A stretch of 40,514 nt of DNA from a virus. The translations under genes and the position numbers were made by a program. The stretch spans positions 1 to 40,514 of IMG/VR virus record IMGVR_UViG_3300022602_000205; one strand, written 5' to 3'. How positions within the stretch are numbered: position 1 is the first letter of the stretch; every line of letters starts with the position of its first letter. Shown here one piece after another: positions 8,572 through 21,500 of this stretch. A model generated the notes under the pieces. It was not told where the DNA came from. It made no database searches and was given only the letters and a program-made list of their open reading frames with translations.

Positions 8572-9006
8572 ATGGCTAGCTTATATACAATACCAACAAT
8601 AACATCAAAAACTAATCCTAGCATACCTGCTCCACAAATGTATCGAGGATTTAGTACAGTTAATACAAATACACAAAATTTTACCTTGTACGACTTTGAA
8701 TTAATTAAACAAGACTTGTTAAATCATTTTTATATCCGTCAAGGCGAACGCTTAATGCAGCCAACGTTTGGTACTATAATCTGGGATTTATTATTTGAAC
8801 CATTAACTCCACAAGTAAAAGAACTTATTCTTCAGAATGTTAATCAAATAGTAAATTATGACCCACGTGTACAGGCCAGCGATGTTGTAATTACTGGCTA
8901 CGATACTGGGATACAAATACAATGTACACTAACATATAAACCATACAATCTCAGTCAAAAATTACAATTAAATTTTGATCAAGCTAACGGTTTATCAGCG
9001 GCTTAA
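8572..9006 (+). CDS. 25: baseplate wedge protein gp25-like
   Basis: Sheath-initiator wedge protein, 144 residues (T4 gp25: 132). The core carries the family pattern: IRQGERLMQPTFGTIIWDLL (residues 55-74), LFEPLTPQ (74-81), and NYDPRV at 95-100, corresponding to the EPR signature in which the core wedge complex meets the sheath. The following strands VVITGYDTGIQIQCTLTY complete the fold. The N-terminal ~30 residues (Ser/Thr/Pro-rich) are extra. GGAG lies seven bases before the ATG. It is the last gene of the first late unit; a 53-base gap with its own late box separates it from gp6. Confidence 0.9.
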   Translation: MASLYTIPTITSKTNPSIPAPQMYRGFSTVNTNTQNFTLYDFELIKQDLLNHFYIRQGERLMQPTFGTIIWDLLFEPLTPQVKELILQNVNQIVNYDPRVQASDVVITGYDTGIQIQCTLTYKPYNLSQKLQLNFDQANGLSAA

Positions 9007-9033
9007 ATTTAAAGTACGCACATAATTTTATTC

Positions 9034-9041
9034 AATAAATA
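9034..9041 (+). promoter_or_regulatory. late-promoter-like box AATAAATA before gp6
   Basis: AATAAATA followed by C lies in the only sizeable gap of this region (9007-9059), 18 bases upstream of the gp6 ATG. The first base differs from a T4 late -10 box. An AGGA ribosome-binding site follows at 9050-9053. Confidence 0.6.
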
Positions 9042-9059
9042 CAGATATTAGGAATAATC

Positions 9060-12000
9060 ATGAGTTCAACCGCTAGACAAAACAACTTATTACTGGCAGA
9101 AGATTGGCAGAAAATTTATCAATCTTTCCGTAACGCAGACTTTCAAAGCTATGACTTTGATAACTTGCGTCGAACAATGATTGACTATATCCGTACAAAT
9201 TTTCCTGAAGATTTCAACGATTATATTGAGTCAAGCGAGTACTTGGCCCTTATCGACCTTATTGCATATATTGGTCAAAGCATAGCTTTCCGCGTTGATT
9301 TAAATGCTCGTGAAAATTTCTTAGAGCTAGCAGAGCGTCGTGAAAGTGTACTACGACTAGCAAGAATGATTAGTTATAATGCTAGTAGAAACGTACCTGC
9401 TAAGGGTTTATTAAAATTTAGCACAATACAAACTACAGAAAATGTATTAGACAGCAACGGTAGAAATTTATCTGGTCAATATATTACTTGGAACGATCCT
9501 AGCAATCCTAACTGGTATGATCAGTTTATTAAGATTTTAAATGCAGCATTCCCAACTACCCAACAGTTTGGGAGCCCGGCAGATAAAGGAACAATTTACG
9601 GAATCCCAACAGCACAGTATAGGTTTAATGCTACTAATTCAGATGTGCCTGTTTATGGATTTTCAAAGGCTGTTGCTGGTCGAGTAATGGACTTTGAAGT
9701 TACTAGTACAACATTTGCGAATCGTACTGAAATTTATGAAGAAGCACCGATGATTGGTAACAGTATTGCTTGTATATACAGCGATGACGGTTATGGCGCA
9801 GGTAGCCCAGGTACTGGTTTCTTTTTTAATTTCACACAAGGTACTTTAAATACCGGAACTTTTAATATTACAAATCCAAGTAGTAATGAGTCTGTTGATG
9901 TTGCTATACAGAATATCAACAATACAGACGTATGGTTATATGATGTAAATCAAAGCACAGGTCTTGAAAATGAATTATGGACACCGGTGTCAGCATTAAC
10001 AGGCAATAATATCATATACAATAACCTAAGTCAAAAAATTAAAAAAATCTATTCAGTAGTTACTAAAACAGGTGACACAATTTCTTTGGCGTTTGGTGAT
10101 GGTACATTCGGTCAACTACCGTTAGGTGCTTTTAGAGTATACTATAGAATTAGTAATGGATTACTATATACAATCAATCCAGCAGACATTATTAACGTGT
10201 CTATATCAATACCTTATACATCTTCACAAGGTCAAGTAGAAACATTAAAAATAGGTTTAAACTTAGCCACATCAGTTACTAATGCTACGCCAACTGAGAC
10301 AAACGCTAGTATTAAAACAAACGCACCACAGACATATTATACGCAAAACCGTATGATTACTGGAGAAGATTATAATATTAGTCCATTAAGTGCTAGCCTT
10401 CAAGTAGCAAAAGTTAAAGCAGTGAATAGAACAAGTAGCGGTATTAGTCGTTATTTTGATTTAACAGACCCAACGGGGAAATATAGTTCAACTAACCTAT
10501 TTGCTGATGATGGTATTGTATATCAACAAGATTATACCACAGGTACTAGTTTTACCTATGTAACACAAACTGATATTCAAGGTGTAATTGACAATAAGAT
10601 ATTATCTTTATTAGAAGATCCTAATCTTAGAAATTTTTATTATCAAAAATTTATTAACTATCTTACAACTAGTTTAAACATCTCTTGGAACGCAGTAACA
10701 ACCGATAGTAACAGCTCATCGGGATTTATTAGTGGCACTGGCACAGCAACTCCATACGCTGTAGGAACATACACATTAACTGATTTAAAATATGTAACTT
10801 CTAATGCGCTAATTAAATTTACAGCTCCAGCCGGCAAATATTTTGACATTAATAATAATAATGCTTTGGCATCCGGTTCACCAACAAAGCCAGGGCAAGT
10901 ACAATATTTGTGGGCCACAGTAGTTTCTGTTTTAGGAGACGGAACTGCTAACAGTGGAGGATTTGGACCAATAACTTTAAGTAAAGCAATTCCATCCACT
11001 GCCGTTGTATCACAAATTATTCCAGCATTTTCAACATCACTTAAATCAAGTGTTCAAACACAGATGATTGATTTAATATCTGCTAATGCTAGTTTTGGAT
11101 TAAGATACGATAGTGTGTTAAACAGTTGGAATATTATATTTGAAAATAATTTAAATGTCAGTAACAATTTTAGTCTAGAATATCAAGGCGATTTATCTAA
11201 TACACAAAAAGATGCTAGTTGGTTTTTATTATTCACGACCGACACTGAAACCTATACAATTACCACACGTTCACTTAGATATGTATTTGAAAGCGATAAA
11301 GAAGTAAATTTCTATTTTGATACAACTAATAAAATTTATGATGTTGTATCAAGCACTACTATTGTAGATCAAATAAAAATTTTAAATATTAATCCACAGC
11401 CAGATTTAACAGTGCCATTTACAATTAATTATAATTGGGAAATTGTTTCAGAATATATTGGGCAAGACGGTTATATAGATACTAAAAAAGTTATTGTAAC
11501 TTTTTCTGATCCTACAAATAGCGGAGTAGTTGACAATCCTCAAATGTTTTTAGACATTGTAGCACCGACAACTAATCCATTAAGTAAGTATATTGTACAA
11601 AAGAAATACGCCATCACACAAGGACAAGAAGACTATAAGTATGTCTTTAATGATCTACAAACTGGGCCAGTAATTATATTAAACAGTAAAAGTTCAGCCT
11701 ATCCGTTATCACAATGGACTGATGGTCAATATTTTTATTTTGTTGATGTTCAAACCGTATTCCAATATATTGCCTCAACTAGTACGTTATCACCAACATT
11801 AGATTATAAAGTTTATTCTGGAAGAGATAATTTACGATTCCAATATATTCATAGTGCTGATTATGATTCAAGAATTGATCCTGGATCCAGTAATATCATT
11901 GATTTGTATATTTTGACAAATAGTTATGATACAGAATTTAGACAATGGGTCGCTAACGGCGCTATTGTTGGTAACGAACCACTACCACCAAGTCAAGATT

Positions 12001-12518
12001 CTTTAAACAGTATGTTAGGAACTAATTTAAATTTAATTAAATCTATTTCAGATGAAATTATATATCACCCTGTAAACTATTTGCTATTGTTTGGAGCCGC
12101 TGCCGACCCAGCATTACAAGCAACATTTGAAGTTGTTATTAATCCTAATTCAGCAGTGAGTTCAGCGAATGTCAGCGCAAGAATACTAACAGCAATTAAT
12201 CAGTTTTTTGCTTTAGAAAACTGGGACTTTGGAGATACATTCTACTTTACAGAATTGTCAACATATGTAATGAATCAATTAGCACCAGATGTTACAAGTT
12301 TTGTTATCGTACCCAATCAAACCGGTCAATATTTTGGTAGTTTATTTGAAATACAGTGTCCGAGCAATTCAATATTTTTAAGTTGTGCTACAGCGGCAAA
12401 TATTCAAATTGTGTCTGGATTAACATCAACAAATCTTAAAACAGTTACAGGTACAGCACTAGCATCAGCGGCTACTAGCCAGCAGATCACCAGCGCAAAT
12501 TATGGGGCAAATAATTAA
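9060..12518 (+). CDS. 6: baseplate wedge protein gp6-like, enlarged
   Basis: Main ring-forming wedge protein. The N-terminus is clear: residues 36-120 contain YIRTNFPEDFNDYIESSEYL, LIDLIAYIGQSIAFRVDLNA, and ARMISYNASRNVPAKGLLKF, the gp6/baseplate-J-like signature. The C-terminal ~200 residues also fit: SDEIIYHPVNYLLLFGAAAD, then FFALENWDFGDTFYFTELST, and VPNQTGQYFGSLFEI, the part that dimerises in T4. The protein has 1152 residues against 660 in T4; the added length is in the middle, roughly 200-900, which is rich in Thr/Asn/Ser/Tyr beta-strand sequence and contains no domain I recognise. Its TAA overlaps the next ATG by one base (TAATG), so the giant gene is translationally coupled to it. 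Confidence 0.88.
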   Translation: MSSTARQNNLLLAEDWQKIYQSFRNADFQSYDFDNLRRTMIDYIRTNFPEDFNDYIESSEYLALIDLIAYIGQSIAFRVDLNARENFLELAERRESVLRLARMISYNASRNVPAKGLLKFSTIQTTENVLDSNGRNLSGQYITWNDPSNPNWYDQFIKILNAAFPTTQQFGSPADKGTIYGIPTAQYRFNATNSDVPVYGFSKAVAGRVMDFEVTSTTFANRTEIYEEAPMIGNSIACIYSDDGYGAGSPGTGFFFNFTQGTLNTGTFNITNPSSNESVDVAIQNINNTDVWLYDVNQSTGLENELWTPVSALTGNNIIYNNLSQKIKKIYSVVTKTGDTISLAFGDGTFGQLPLGAFRVYYRISNGLLYTINPADIINVSISIPYTSSQGQVETLKIGLNLATSVTNATPTETNASIKTNAPQTYYTQNRMITGEDYNISPLSASLQVAKVKAVNRTSSGISRYFDLTDPTGKYSSTNLFADDGIVYQQDYTTGTSFTYVTQTDIQGVIDNKILSLLEDPNLRNFYYQKFINYLTTSLNISWNAVTTDSNSSSGFISGTGTATPYAVGTYTLTDLKYVTSNALIKFTAPAGKYFDINNNNALASGSPTKPGQVQYLWATVVSVLGDGTANSGGFGPITLSKAIPSTAVVSQIIPAFSTSLKSSVQTQMIDLISANASFGLRYDSVLNSWNIIFENNLNVSNNFSLEYQGDLSNTQKDASWFLLFTTDTETYTITTRSLRYVFESDKEVNFYFDTTNKIYDVVSSTTIVDQIKILNINPQPDLTVPFTINYNWEIVSEYIGQDGYIDTKKVIVTFSDPTNSGVVDNPQMFLDIVAPTTNPLSKYIVQKKYAITQGQEDYKYVFNDLQTGPVIILNSKSSAYPLSQWTDGQYFYFVDVQTVFQYIASTSTLSPTLDYKVYSGRDNLRFQYIHSADYDSRIDPGSSNIIDLYILTNSYDTEFRQWVANGAIVGNEPLPPSQDSLNSMLGTNLNLIKSISDEIIYHPVNYLLLFGAAADPALQATFEVVINPNSAVSSANVSARILTAINQFFALENWDFGDTFYFTELSTYVMNQLAPDVTSFVIVPNQTGQYFGSLFEIQCPSNSIFLSCATAANIQIVSGLTSTNLKTVTGTALASAATSQQITSANYGANN

Positions 12519-15500
12519 TGGCAAATAGTAATATTCCAACTGGAAACGGTCTTAGCGTAAATTTATTACCAGATTTTTATCAAACTACTGCTAATAAAAA
12601 ATTCTTACAGGCTACGATTGATCAATTATATCAACCTGGAACGTTAACAAAAACAACCGGTTATATTGGAAGAAGAAACGCAAAGGCAGCATCTGGACCA
12701 GATGTCTATGTAGCTGCCGCTGACGCAACACGTCGCCACTATCAATTAGAGCCTGGTATAGTTGTTAAAGATCCATTAGGTAATGTAACATTTTTTAAAG
12801 ATTATATTGATTATATTAATCAGATAGGTGTGTTTGGTGGTATTACTTCAAATCACGAACGTCTGAACAAACAAGAATTTTATTCTTGGGATCCACATAT
12901 CGACTGGGACAAATTTGTTAATTTTCAAAACTATTATTGGTTACCTTATGGTCCAGATCCAATAAAAATTTATGGTCATGCTAAAGGTGTTACTAGCACA
13001 TACACAGTAAATTTACAATTACAAGGCGATGTTAACGAATATTTGTTTACTCCTAACGGAATAACATTAAATCCTATTCTTAAATTATATAGAGGACAGA
13101 CTTACACTTTTGAAATTACTAGCCCGGGACATCCTTTTAGTATTAAAACTTCTCGTTCATTGGGAGTTCAAAATAGATATTTGATTCCTGGTATTGATAA
13201 CCACGGCGTAACTGCTGGAACAATTACATTTACTGTTCCTGATAATGCTCCAAATATTCTCTATTACCAAAGCGAAGCTGATTTACAAGTTGGTGGGGTC
13301 ATCGAAGTATTTGATATTCTCGAGTCTTCAATACTCGATGTTGAGAATGATATTCTTGGTAAAAAGACCTACGTATTATCAGACGGAACACCATTAAGTA
13401 ATGGTATGAAAGTTAGTTTCGGCACTAATGTAACTCCTTCAAATTACTCTACAGGGCAGTATTATGTTGAAGGTGTTGGTACTGGAATTAAATTAATTTT
13501 AGAATCTCTTTTAGAAATTGTAAACCCGTATACAACTGACAAATCTGTTGAATTTGATACTACTCCTTTTGATATAGACCCATTTAGTGATAGTATTGGG
13601 TTTGCCGGAGTAAAAGATTATATTGTAATCAATCGTGCTAGTCGAGACCGTAATCCTTGGTCGAGATACAATCGTTGGTTCCATAAAGATGTAATTAATT
13701 CCATTGCGAAATATAATAATACAGTACCTAATCTTGATCAATCAGGTCGAGCTATTAGACCAATCATTGAATTTGAAGCAGATTTAAAATTATTTAATTT
13801 AGGTACAATCGCAACTGTAGACACAAGTTTAATTGATGATTATACAACTGATGTATTTTCTACAATTGAAGGATCAATAGGATATAGTGTCGATGGTGTT
13901 AAATTAGTAGCTGGACAAAAAATAATATTTACAGCAGATTCCGATCCACTAGTTAAGAATAAAACATTTGAAGTATCGTTTATTAATATAAAAGGTAAGT
14001 CGCAAATTCATTTAACTGAAGTATCGTCTCCGTTAGTAAATCAAACAACTATTGTCCTAGAGGGTATCAAGAATCAAAGTCAGATGTACTGGTTTGACGG
14101 CACTACTTGGATTAAAGGTCAGCAAAAAACAAATATTAATCAACAACCTAAATTTGATGTAGTTGATAATAACGGTACAAGTTTTGGCAATGTATCGGTT
14201 TATAGCGGTACAACATTTAGCGGTACTGACATTTTTTCTTATAAAATAAATTCTTCTAGTTCTAATAAAGATACTGCTTTAGGATTTCCGTTAACATATC
14301 AAAATGTTAATAATATCGGGGATATTGTTTTTACTTTTAATCTCGCCATTGATTCGTTTACCTACAAAGTTAATTCACAAGTAGTTACTAAAAAAATTAA
14401 TGTAGGTTATCTGTCAGGACAGTCATATGGGGGAAATACTGTTTATACTAACGGGTGGAAAACTGCTAAAACTACTAACGTACAGGCAGCCATTCGTATA
14501 TACAAAAATTCCAATTTAACAAATAATTTTAAATTAGATATCTTTGATGACATTAATAATCTTAATGACTTAGTAGTTCGAGTATATGTCAATGGTACTA
14601 AACTTTTACCTACTACCTACCAATTAGTTGATGCTGGAAAATATAAAGAAATTGTTCTTAACACTCCTATTTTAACTACCGATCTATTAACAATCAAAGC
14701 ATTTGCGGCACAGCCAATTAATACTAATGGCTACTACGAGATGCCTATTAATTTACAAAATAATTCGTTAAACGATGATATGGTTGATTTTACTTTAGGT
14801 GAAGTAATTGATCATGTTAATTCTATTGTAGATAATGTATCAGGGTTCTCAGGAGTATTTCCAGGAGTTAGCAATTTAAGAGACCTGGGAGATATTTCTG
14901 CTTACGGAACTAAATTTGTACAGCATAGCGGTCCACTAAGTCTAGCGATGTACCATATTGCTTCTGAATCAAATAATATTATAAAAGCAATTGAAACCAG
15001 TCGAGATGACTACAATACATTTAAGCGAAACTTTTTAACTGTAGCAGTATCATTAGGTGTTGATACAGATCCAGTTAAACATGTTGAATTAATTTTACAA
15101 GAACTTAATAGTAACAAACCAACTACCGCTCCATATTATTTTAGTGATATGGTTCCTTATGGAGCAAATACAACCAGCGATCTTAAAGTAGTAGATCCAA
15201 GAATTAAAACTTATCCATTAAGTAATGTATTTTCGTTAGATACATTATCTAATAAAGCAGTTGGTGTCTACCTAACATCAAACGGTGTAAAAACACAATT
15301 AGTATATGGAAGAGATTATACATTTAGTACTCAAGCAACTGTTATAATAGATAACAGTGTGGTAATGTTAGCCGGCGATATAATTACTACAATCGAGTAT
15401 GATACTACTGATGGATGCTTTGTGCCAATGACTCCTACTAAGTTAGGCATGTGGCCAGCATATGTTCCGCAAATTTATCTAGACACAACACTATCTGCCC

Positions 15501-18500
15501 CACAAAAGATGATCCAAGGGCACGACGGTAGTGTTATTTTAGCATACAATGATTATCGAGATGACTTAATATTAGAATTAGAAAAAAGAATTTTTAATAA
15601 TATTAAAGTCAAATATGATCCAGCAATATTTGATATAACTGATATTGTTCCTGGATATAATAGAACTACAGATTATAGCATATCAGAATTTAATCAAGTA
15701 CTAGCCCCAAGTTTTTATAAATGGACCGGGTTTGTAGGTGCTGATTTTAGTAAGCCGTTAAGTTACGACCGTGCGAACCCATTTACATACAACTATAAAA
15801 ATAATACTTCGCCAACCGATACTCCGGTTCCTGGTTATTGGAGAGGAATATATCGTTGGATGCTAGACACTGATCGTCCACATCTTTGCCCATGGGAAAT
15901 GTTAGGATTTAGCCAAGAGCCTCAATGGTGGAAACAAGTGTATGGTCCAGCGCCATATACTAGCAATAATTTAATCTTATGGCAAGATTTAACTAACGGT
16001 ATTGTTCGTGAACCAGGTGTTCCTTCTAAAATTTTACCAAAATATATCCGACCATTTTTGATAGATCACATACCTGTTGATGAATCAGGCAATTTAATAA
16101 GTCCTCTTTTGTCAGGACTTGCTTCCGGTACATTAACACCAGATACAAGTGATAATTTTATATTCGGTGATGTAAGTCCAGTTGAGTCAGCATGGAGACG
16201 TAGTAGCTATTATCCTTTCAGTGTAATTATTACATCCTTACTATTAACTCCAGCAAAAACATTTGGATTACTGTTAGATCGATCACGTATTGTTCGTAAT
16301 CTAGCAGGACAATTAATTTATAGTGATACTGGAATTCATGTTAAACCAGCAGACATAAAGATACCAAGCATCTATTCAAGTGCTGAAAGAGTACAAACTG
16401 CTGGTATAGTTAACTGGGTAGTTGATTTAATTTTAAATTATATTTTTAGTAATAATTTAAATTCATATCAAACATATGCTAATGACCTAGTAAATATGTT
16501 ACCTCAGTTGAGCTATAGAGTAGGCGCATTTACAAATAAAAATCAGTTTAATTTGTTATTAGAAAGCAAAACTCCATTATCAATAGGCAATGTATTCATT
16601 CCTCAAGAAGATTATAATATATTTTTAAACACATCAAGTCCGACAGCTAAGTTAACTTATAGTGGTGTAATTATTACTAAAGTACCAACTGGCGGATATG
16701 AGATAAAAGGTTATAGCAGAACACAACCATATTTTAAATATTATGCTCCTATACAATCAGGAATTTCTATTAATGTTGGTGGAATCTCAGAAAACTTTGT
16801 AACATGGAATGCCGGGTTGGAATATGCTGCCGGGCAGGTAGTAAAGTATGGTAATTCATTTTATAGAACAGTAACAACAGTTACGGCAGGTTCACCATTT
16901 AATCCTTTGTCATTTGCTTCGTTGGGTAGTTTGCCAATTGTTGGCGGAGTTAACGCACAATTTAGACAAGCATGGGATAAGACTACTGCTCTAGTATTAC
17001 CATACAGTACTGTGTTATCTACAGTTCAAGAAGTTGTTGATTTCTTATTAGGCTATGGTGAATGGTTAAAAGATCAAGGATTTAAGTTTGACGAATTTAA
17101 TAATAACTTAAACACTGTAGCAAACTGGGAAACCAGTGCTAAAGAATTTATGTTCTGGACTACTCAAAATTGGAGTTCAGGACAAGACAAGTGGAGCGAA
17201 TGGCTACCAAATCAACCATATAACTATGGAACTATTGTTCGTTACAATGGTGATTATTATAGCGCAGTTTATAATATACCAGCGTTGGATATTTTTGATA
17301 TTTCGCAATGGACATTATTAGCTGGGTTAAGTAATGTTGGTGCAAGTGTTATAAGTCTAAGCCCTGGCGCTAACGGGCTGACATTTGTAACTAAACTCAC
17401 AGTCGTTGACGACATTAATAATCAATTCAATCCATATGAAATATTTAAAGTTGACGGAACACCAATACATTCTAATCAATTAGATAGTTACAGAACAGGC
17501 AACACAGTTACATATAGTCCTCGAGGCAATGATGGAATTTATTGTGCTAGCTTCTACTTAATACAAAACGAACATGTTGTTATTATAAACAATACTGATA
17601 TTTTTAACGATGTTATCTATAGCCCGACTAGCGGATATAGAAGAGAACGTATTAAATTGTCAGCCTATGTTACTACCAACTGGTATGGTGGTTTAGATAT
17701 TCCCGGATTTATTTTTGATCAGGCGAGTATTAAAAGTTGGCAACCATGGCAAGATTACAGCATGGGAGATGTTGTAGTATTTCAAGGATATTATTACAGC
17801 GCCAATTCATTTATTGCGGGTACATCTGCGTTTATGTCAGCAGACTGGACACAGTTGGCTAATAAACCTACCCCCCAGATACTGCCAAACTGGACTAATA
17901 TTGCTACACAATTTACAGACTTTTATAGTCTAGATGTTGACAGTGTTGATAGTGCCCAGCAAACAATGGGTCAGCATTTGATTGGATACCAAAAACGTCA
18001 GTATTTGAATAACATCATCCAAGACGATGTAAGCGAATTTAAATTCTTCCAAGGCATGATCCGTGAAAAAGGTACACAAAATGTCCTTAATAAATTGTTT
18101 GGGGTATTAAACAATGACTCAGCAGAAAGTTTGACTTTCTACGAAGAATGGGCGTTGCGTGTTGGCGAATACGGCGCATCTAGCGCATTTGAAAATATCG
18201 AATTTATTTTAGATGAAAAATTAGTTAAAAATAATCCACAAGGTATTGTATTAACACCTAGAATTAATAATAATATTAGCTCATTCTTAATACAACAATC
18301 ACCAAACGATGTATATTTAAAACCACTAGGATATAATTCTAATCCGTTTCCTGTTTTACAAAATTATCGTCCTTTGTTGAGAACTGCAGGCTATGTTAAT
18401 TCTGATGATGTAACATTTAGCCTAGGATCGATAGCTGATATTACTAGCCAAGATATAACTAAATTATCAAACGGCCAATATGTATGGTGTGCGTTTGAAG

Positions 18501-21500
18501 GTGCAAGTTGGAACATTTATAAATTTACAGACTTGTTGATTCGAGTAACTGGGGTTACTTACGATAGTAGTTCAAACACTGTAACAATTTCTACAGAAAA
18601 TATAGTACCACTTGCTGTTGGATCATATGTTGGGCTAGCACAAGTTTCTATTTTAAATGGATTTTATAAAGTAACTAGTGTAACATTAAATCAATTTACT
18701 ATATCAGCAACTATAGCAAACTTCCCAGTACCGTTTGCTCAAGCAGAACAGTTAGTAGTTTTTGGATTGCTTACACAACATGTTACTGGGTCAATTGACA
18801 ATCTTGATACATTAAATTTAAATCGTATAGCACCTGGCACACTAGTTTGGATTGACGATAGTGTTAATGGCAAGTGGGCATCATGGAAATATAATCCAAT
18901 CTATACTACTAAAACATTTGATACCTTTGATCAACAAGATGGACTTGCCTATGGTTCGGCTATGGCAATAAATGGCCAGGGTAATATTTTAGTAATCGGT
19001 AACTCTATCGGAACAGTTACAGTATATGATAGACCTGGTATTAAATTAAATTGGTCACAACGTATTGGTTTATCGCGTCCTTTTATTGCGTTTAATAATC
19101 AAGTACTACCAAGCCAAGTAGCTACAGTTTTAGCACTAAGCAATGATGGTACATGGCTAGCAGTAGGAAGTCCTACCGCAGGATATGCCGCAACCACTTG
19201 GAATCTTCAACGTAATAATGGTCAATATGATTTAGGAACATACAATACTAATGATATTGTGTTGTATAATCAACAGTATTATCAAGCAGTAACATCAGTA
19301 CCAGCAAACACAGCACCAGCAACTAATTCTATCTATTGGGAAAAAATTCCATATGTAGCAGTTGATCAAGTATCTGGGTCTAATTCAACTCTAGCAGGAC
19401 AAGGTGTTATTAGTTTATATAAAAAGGAACTTAATAACAGTTACACATTAGTTGAAACTATAGTAAGCCCAACTCCATCCGCTAATGAAAATTTTGGATC
19501 AGCAATTGCCTTTGGCAATAATACGATGTATGTTGCTGCATCTGGCTATAGTAGTAATACTGGTAGAGTTTATAAATTATCTTATAGTGTAACGCCTATT
19601 GTTAACGCGGCTTATAATCCTGTTGGTAGTAGTTCATCAACGCTAGTTGTTTCATCAACTGCTGGAATTAAAGCAGGCATGGTAGTAATTGGTAGCGGAT
19701 TTACTAAAGGACAAAAAGTATTTTCAGTCTTGACTAAGATTGTTTTTAATTTTAGCACTAATTTGTCAAAAGTAGTTGCTGGAATGACAATCACAGGTAC
19801 CGGAGTTCTTCCAAACTTTACAGTTGTTAGAGTTGGATCAGAAGTGTCATCGTCTAATATAACTACAAACTATGTTATCGCTCAAGGTTTCCAAAATATG
19901 GACACTAGTATAACACAGGTTGAATTTGGTGGAAATGCTTCATTGACTTTTGTAATTCAATCAATTGAAAATATAAACACAGTATTACTTGACAGCACTC
20001 CTGACAGCACACCAAGCGGATCTTTAGAATTTGCCTTAGCCGGTTGGGGATATGATTCGACTGAACTATATACAGGGGCTACTACAGGTAGCAATCTTGG
20101 AAGCTCAATTACTACTACCCAGGCCAATGATACGCTAGTTATTGCGTCTTCTGGAGGATCAGTTACTGGCACAGTTAGCATTTATAAAAATACAGGAACA
20201 GGTTTTACTCTCTTAGAATCTAAAACAGGAACTACTACTAATTTTGGTCAAAGTATTGCTTTATCAAATACAGGTTTGTATCTTGCCATAGCAGATGATA
20301 TAATTAGTACTCCGACAATTAGTCGTCAGGGAACGGTTGTTGTTTACAATTATACTGGAACAGGATATGCCAAGTATCAAGAACTAGTAAATCATAGACC
20401 AGAAACCGACGGACAATTTGGTAATAAAATTTCGTTCATGAACGACTATGACACGCTAGTAGTGTATAGTAAAAATGGAGATGTAACTAGTAGCACGTTG
20501 TTTGATGCTAATACAACACGTCTTTCTAATAGTCAAACATTATTTGGAAATCCATATGTTCTTGATGGAACATCAGCAGTTCATCCTCTTACAACTTTTG
20601 ATAAAAATTCTACATCATTTATAGTCAATGAGCAAAACAACGGCCGTGTTGATGTATATGATATGTATAATACAAAATGGGTATTCAGTGAAAGTCTATC
20701 AACTGATACACAGTTCCGCACTGGATATGGCAAGAGTGTTGTCGCTGGAAATAATCATATCCTAGTAAGCGAGCCATATGCTGTAGATGGAAATTATCGT
20801 TCAGGAATTATATATGACTATGGTAAATTACCTAACACATATTCTTGGACTATTGATCGTCAAGAAGTAGATTTGCCAGATGTTTCTAAAATTAAAAAAG
20901 CATTCTTATACAATAAATCTTCAGGAAAATTATTAAAATATTTAGATGTAATTGATCCGCTACAAGGAAAAATTGCTGGTCCTGCTGAAGAAGAAATCAA
21001 ATATAAAACATTTTATGATCCAGCAAGATATTCTCAAGGAACTGCTAGCGTAATCATTAATCCTGATAATCACTGGGCTGATCAACAAGTTGGTCAACTA
21101 TGGTGGAATTTAAGCACAGCTAAATTTTTAAATACACAATTTAACGATCCTGTATATAGAAACAATACATGGAATACATTAGCCACAGGTGCTAGTATTG
21201 ATATTTACGAATGGATATCTAGCAGTCTGTTGCCAAGTCAGTGGGATTCTCAAGCAGATACTCCAAGTGGTCTAGCAAAAGGTATCAGTGGTACAAGTTT
21301 ATACGGTGATACTGCTTACAGTGTTATACAAAAATATGATAACATAAGCAAGAAATTCATTAATACATATTTTTATTGGGTTAAAAATAAAAAAGTTATA
21401 CCAAATGTCAACGGCAGAAATATGGCTGCAAATGACGTTGCTAAACTGATAGCCGATCCTCGAGGACAGGCTTATGTTTGTTTAGCGATTACAGGCACGA

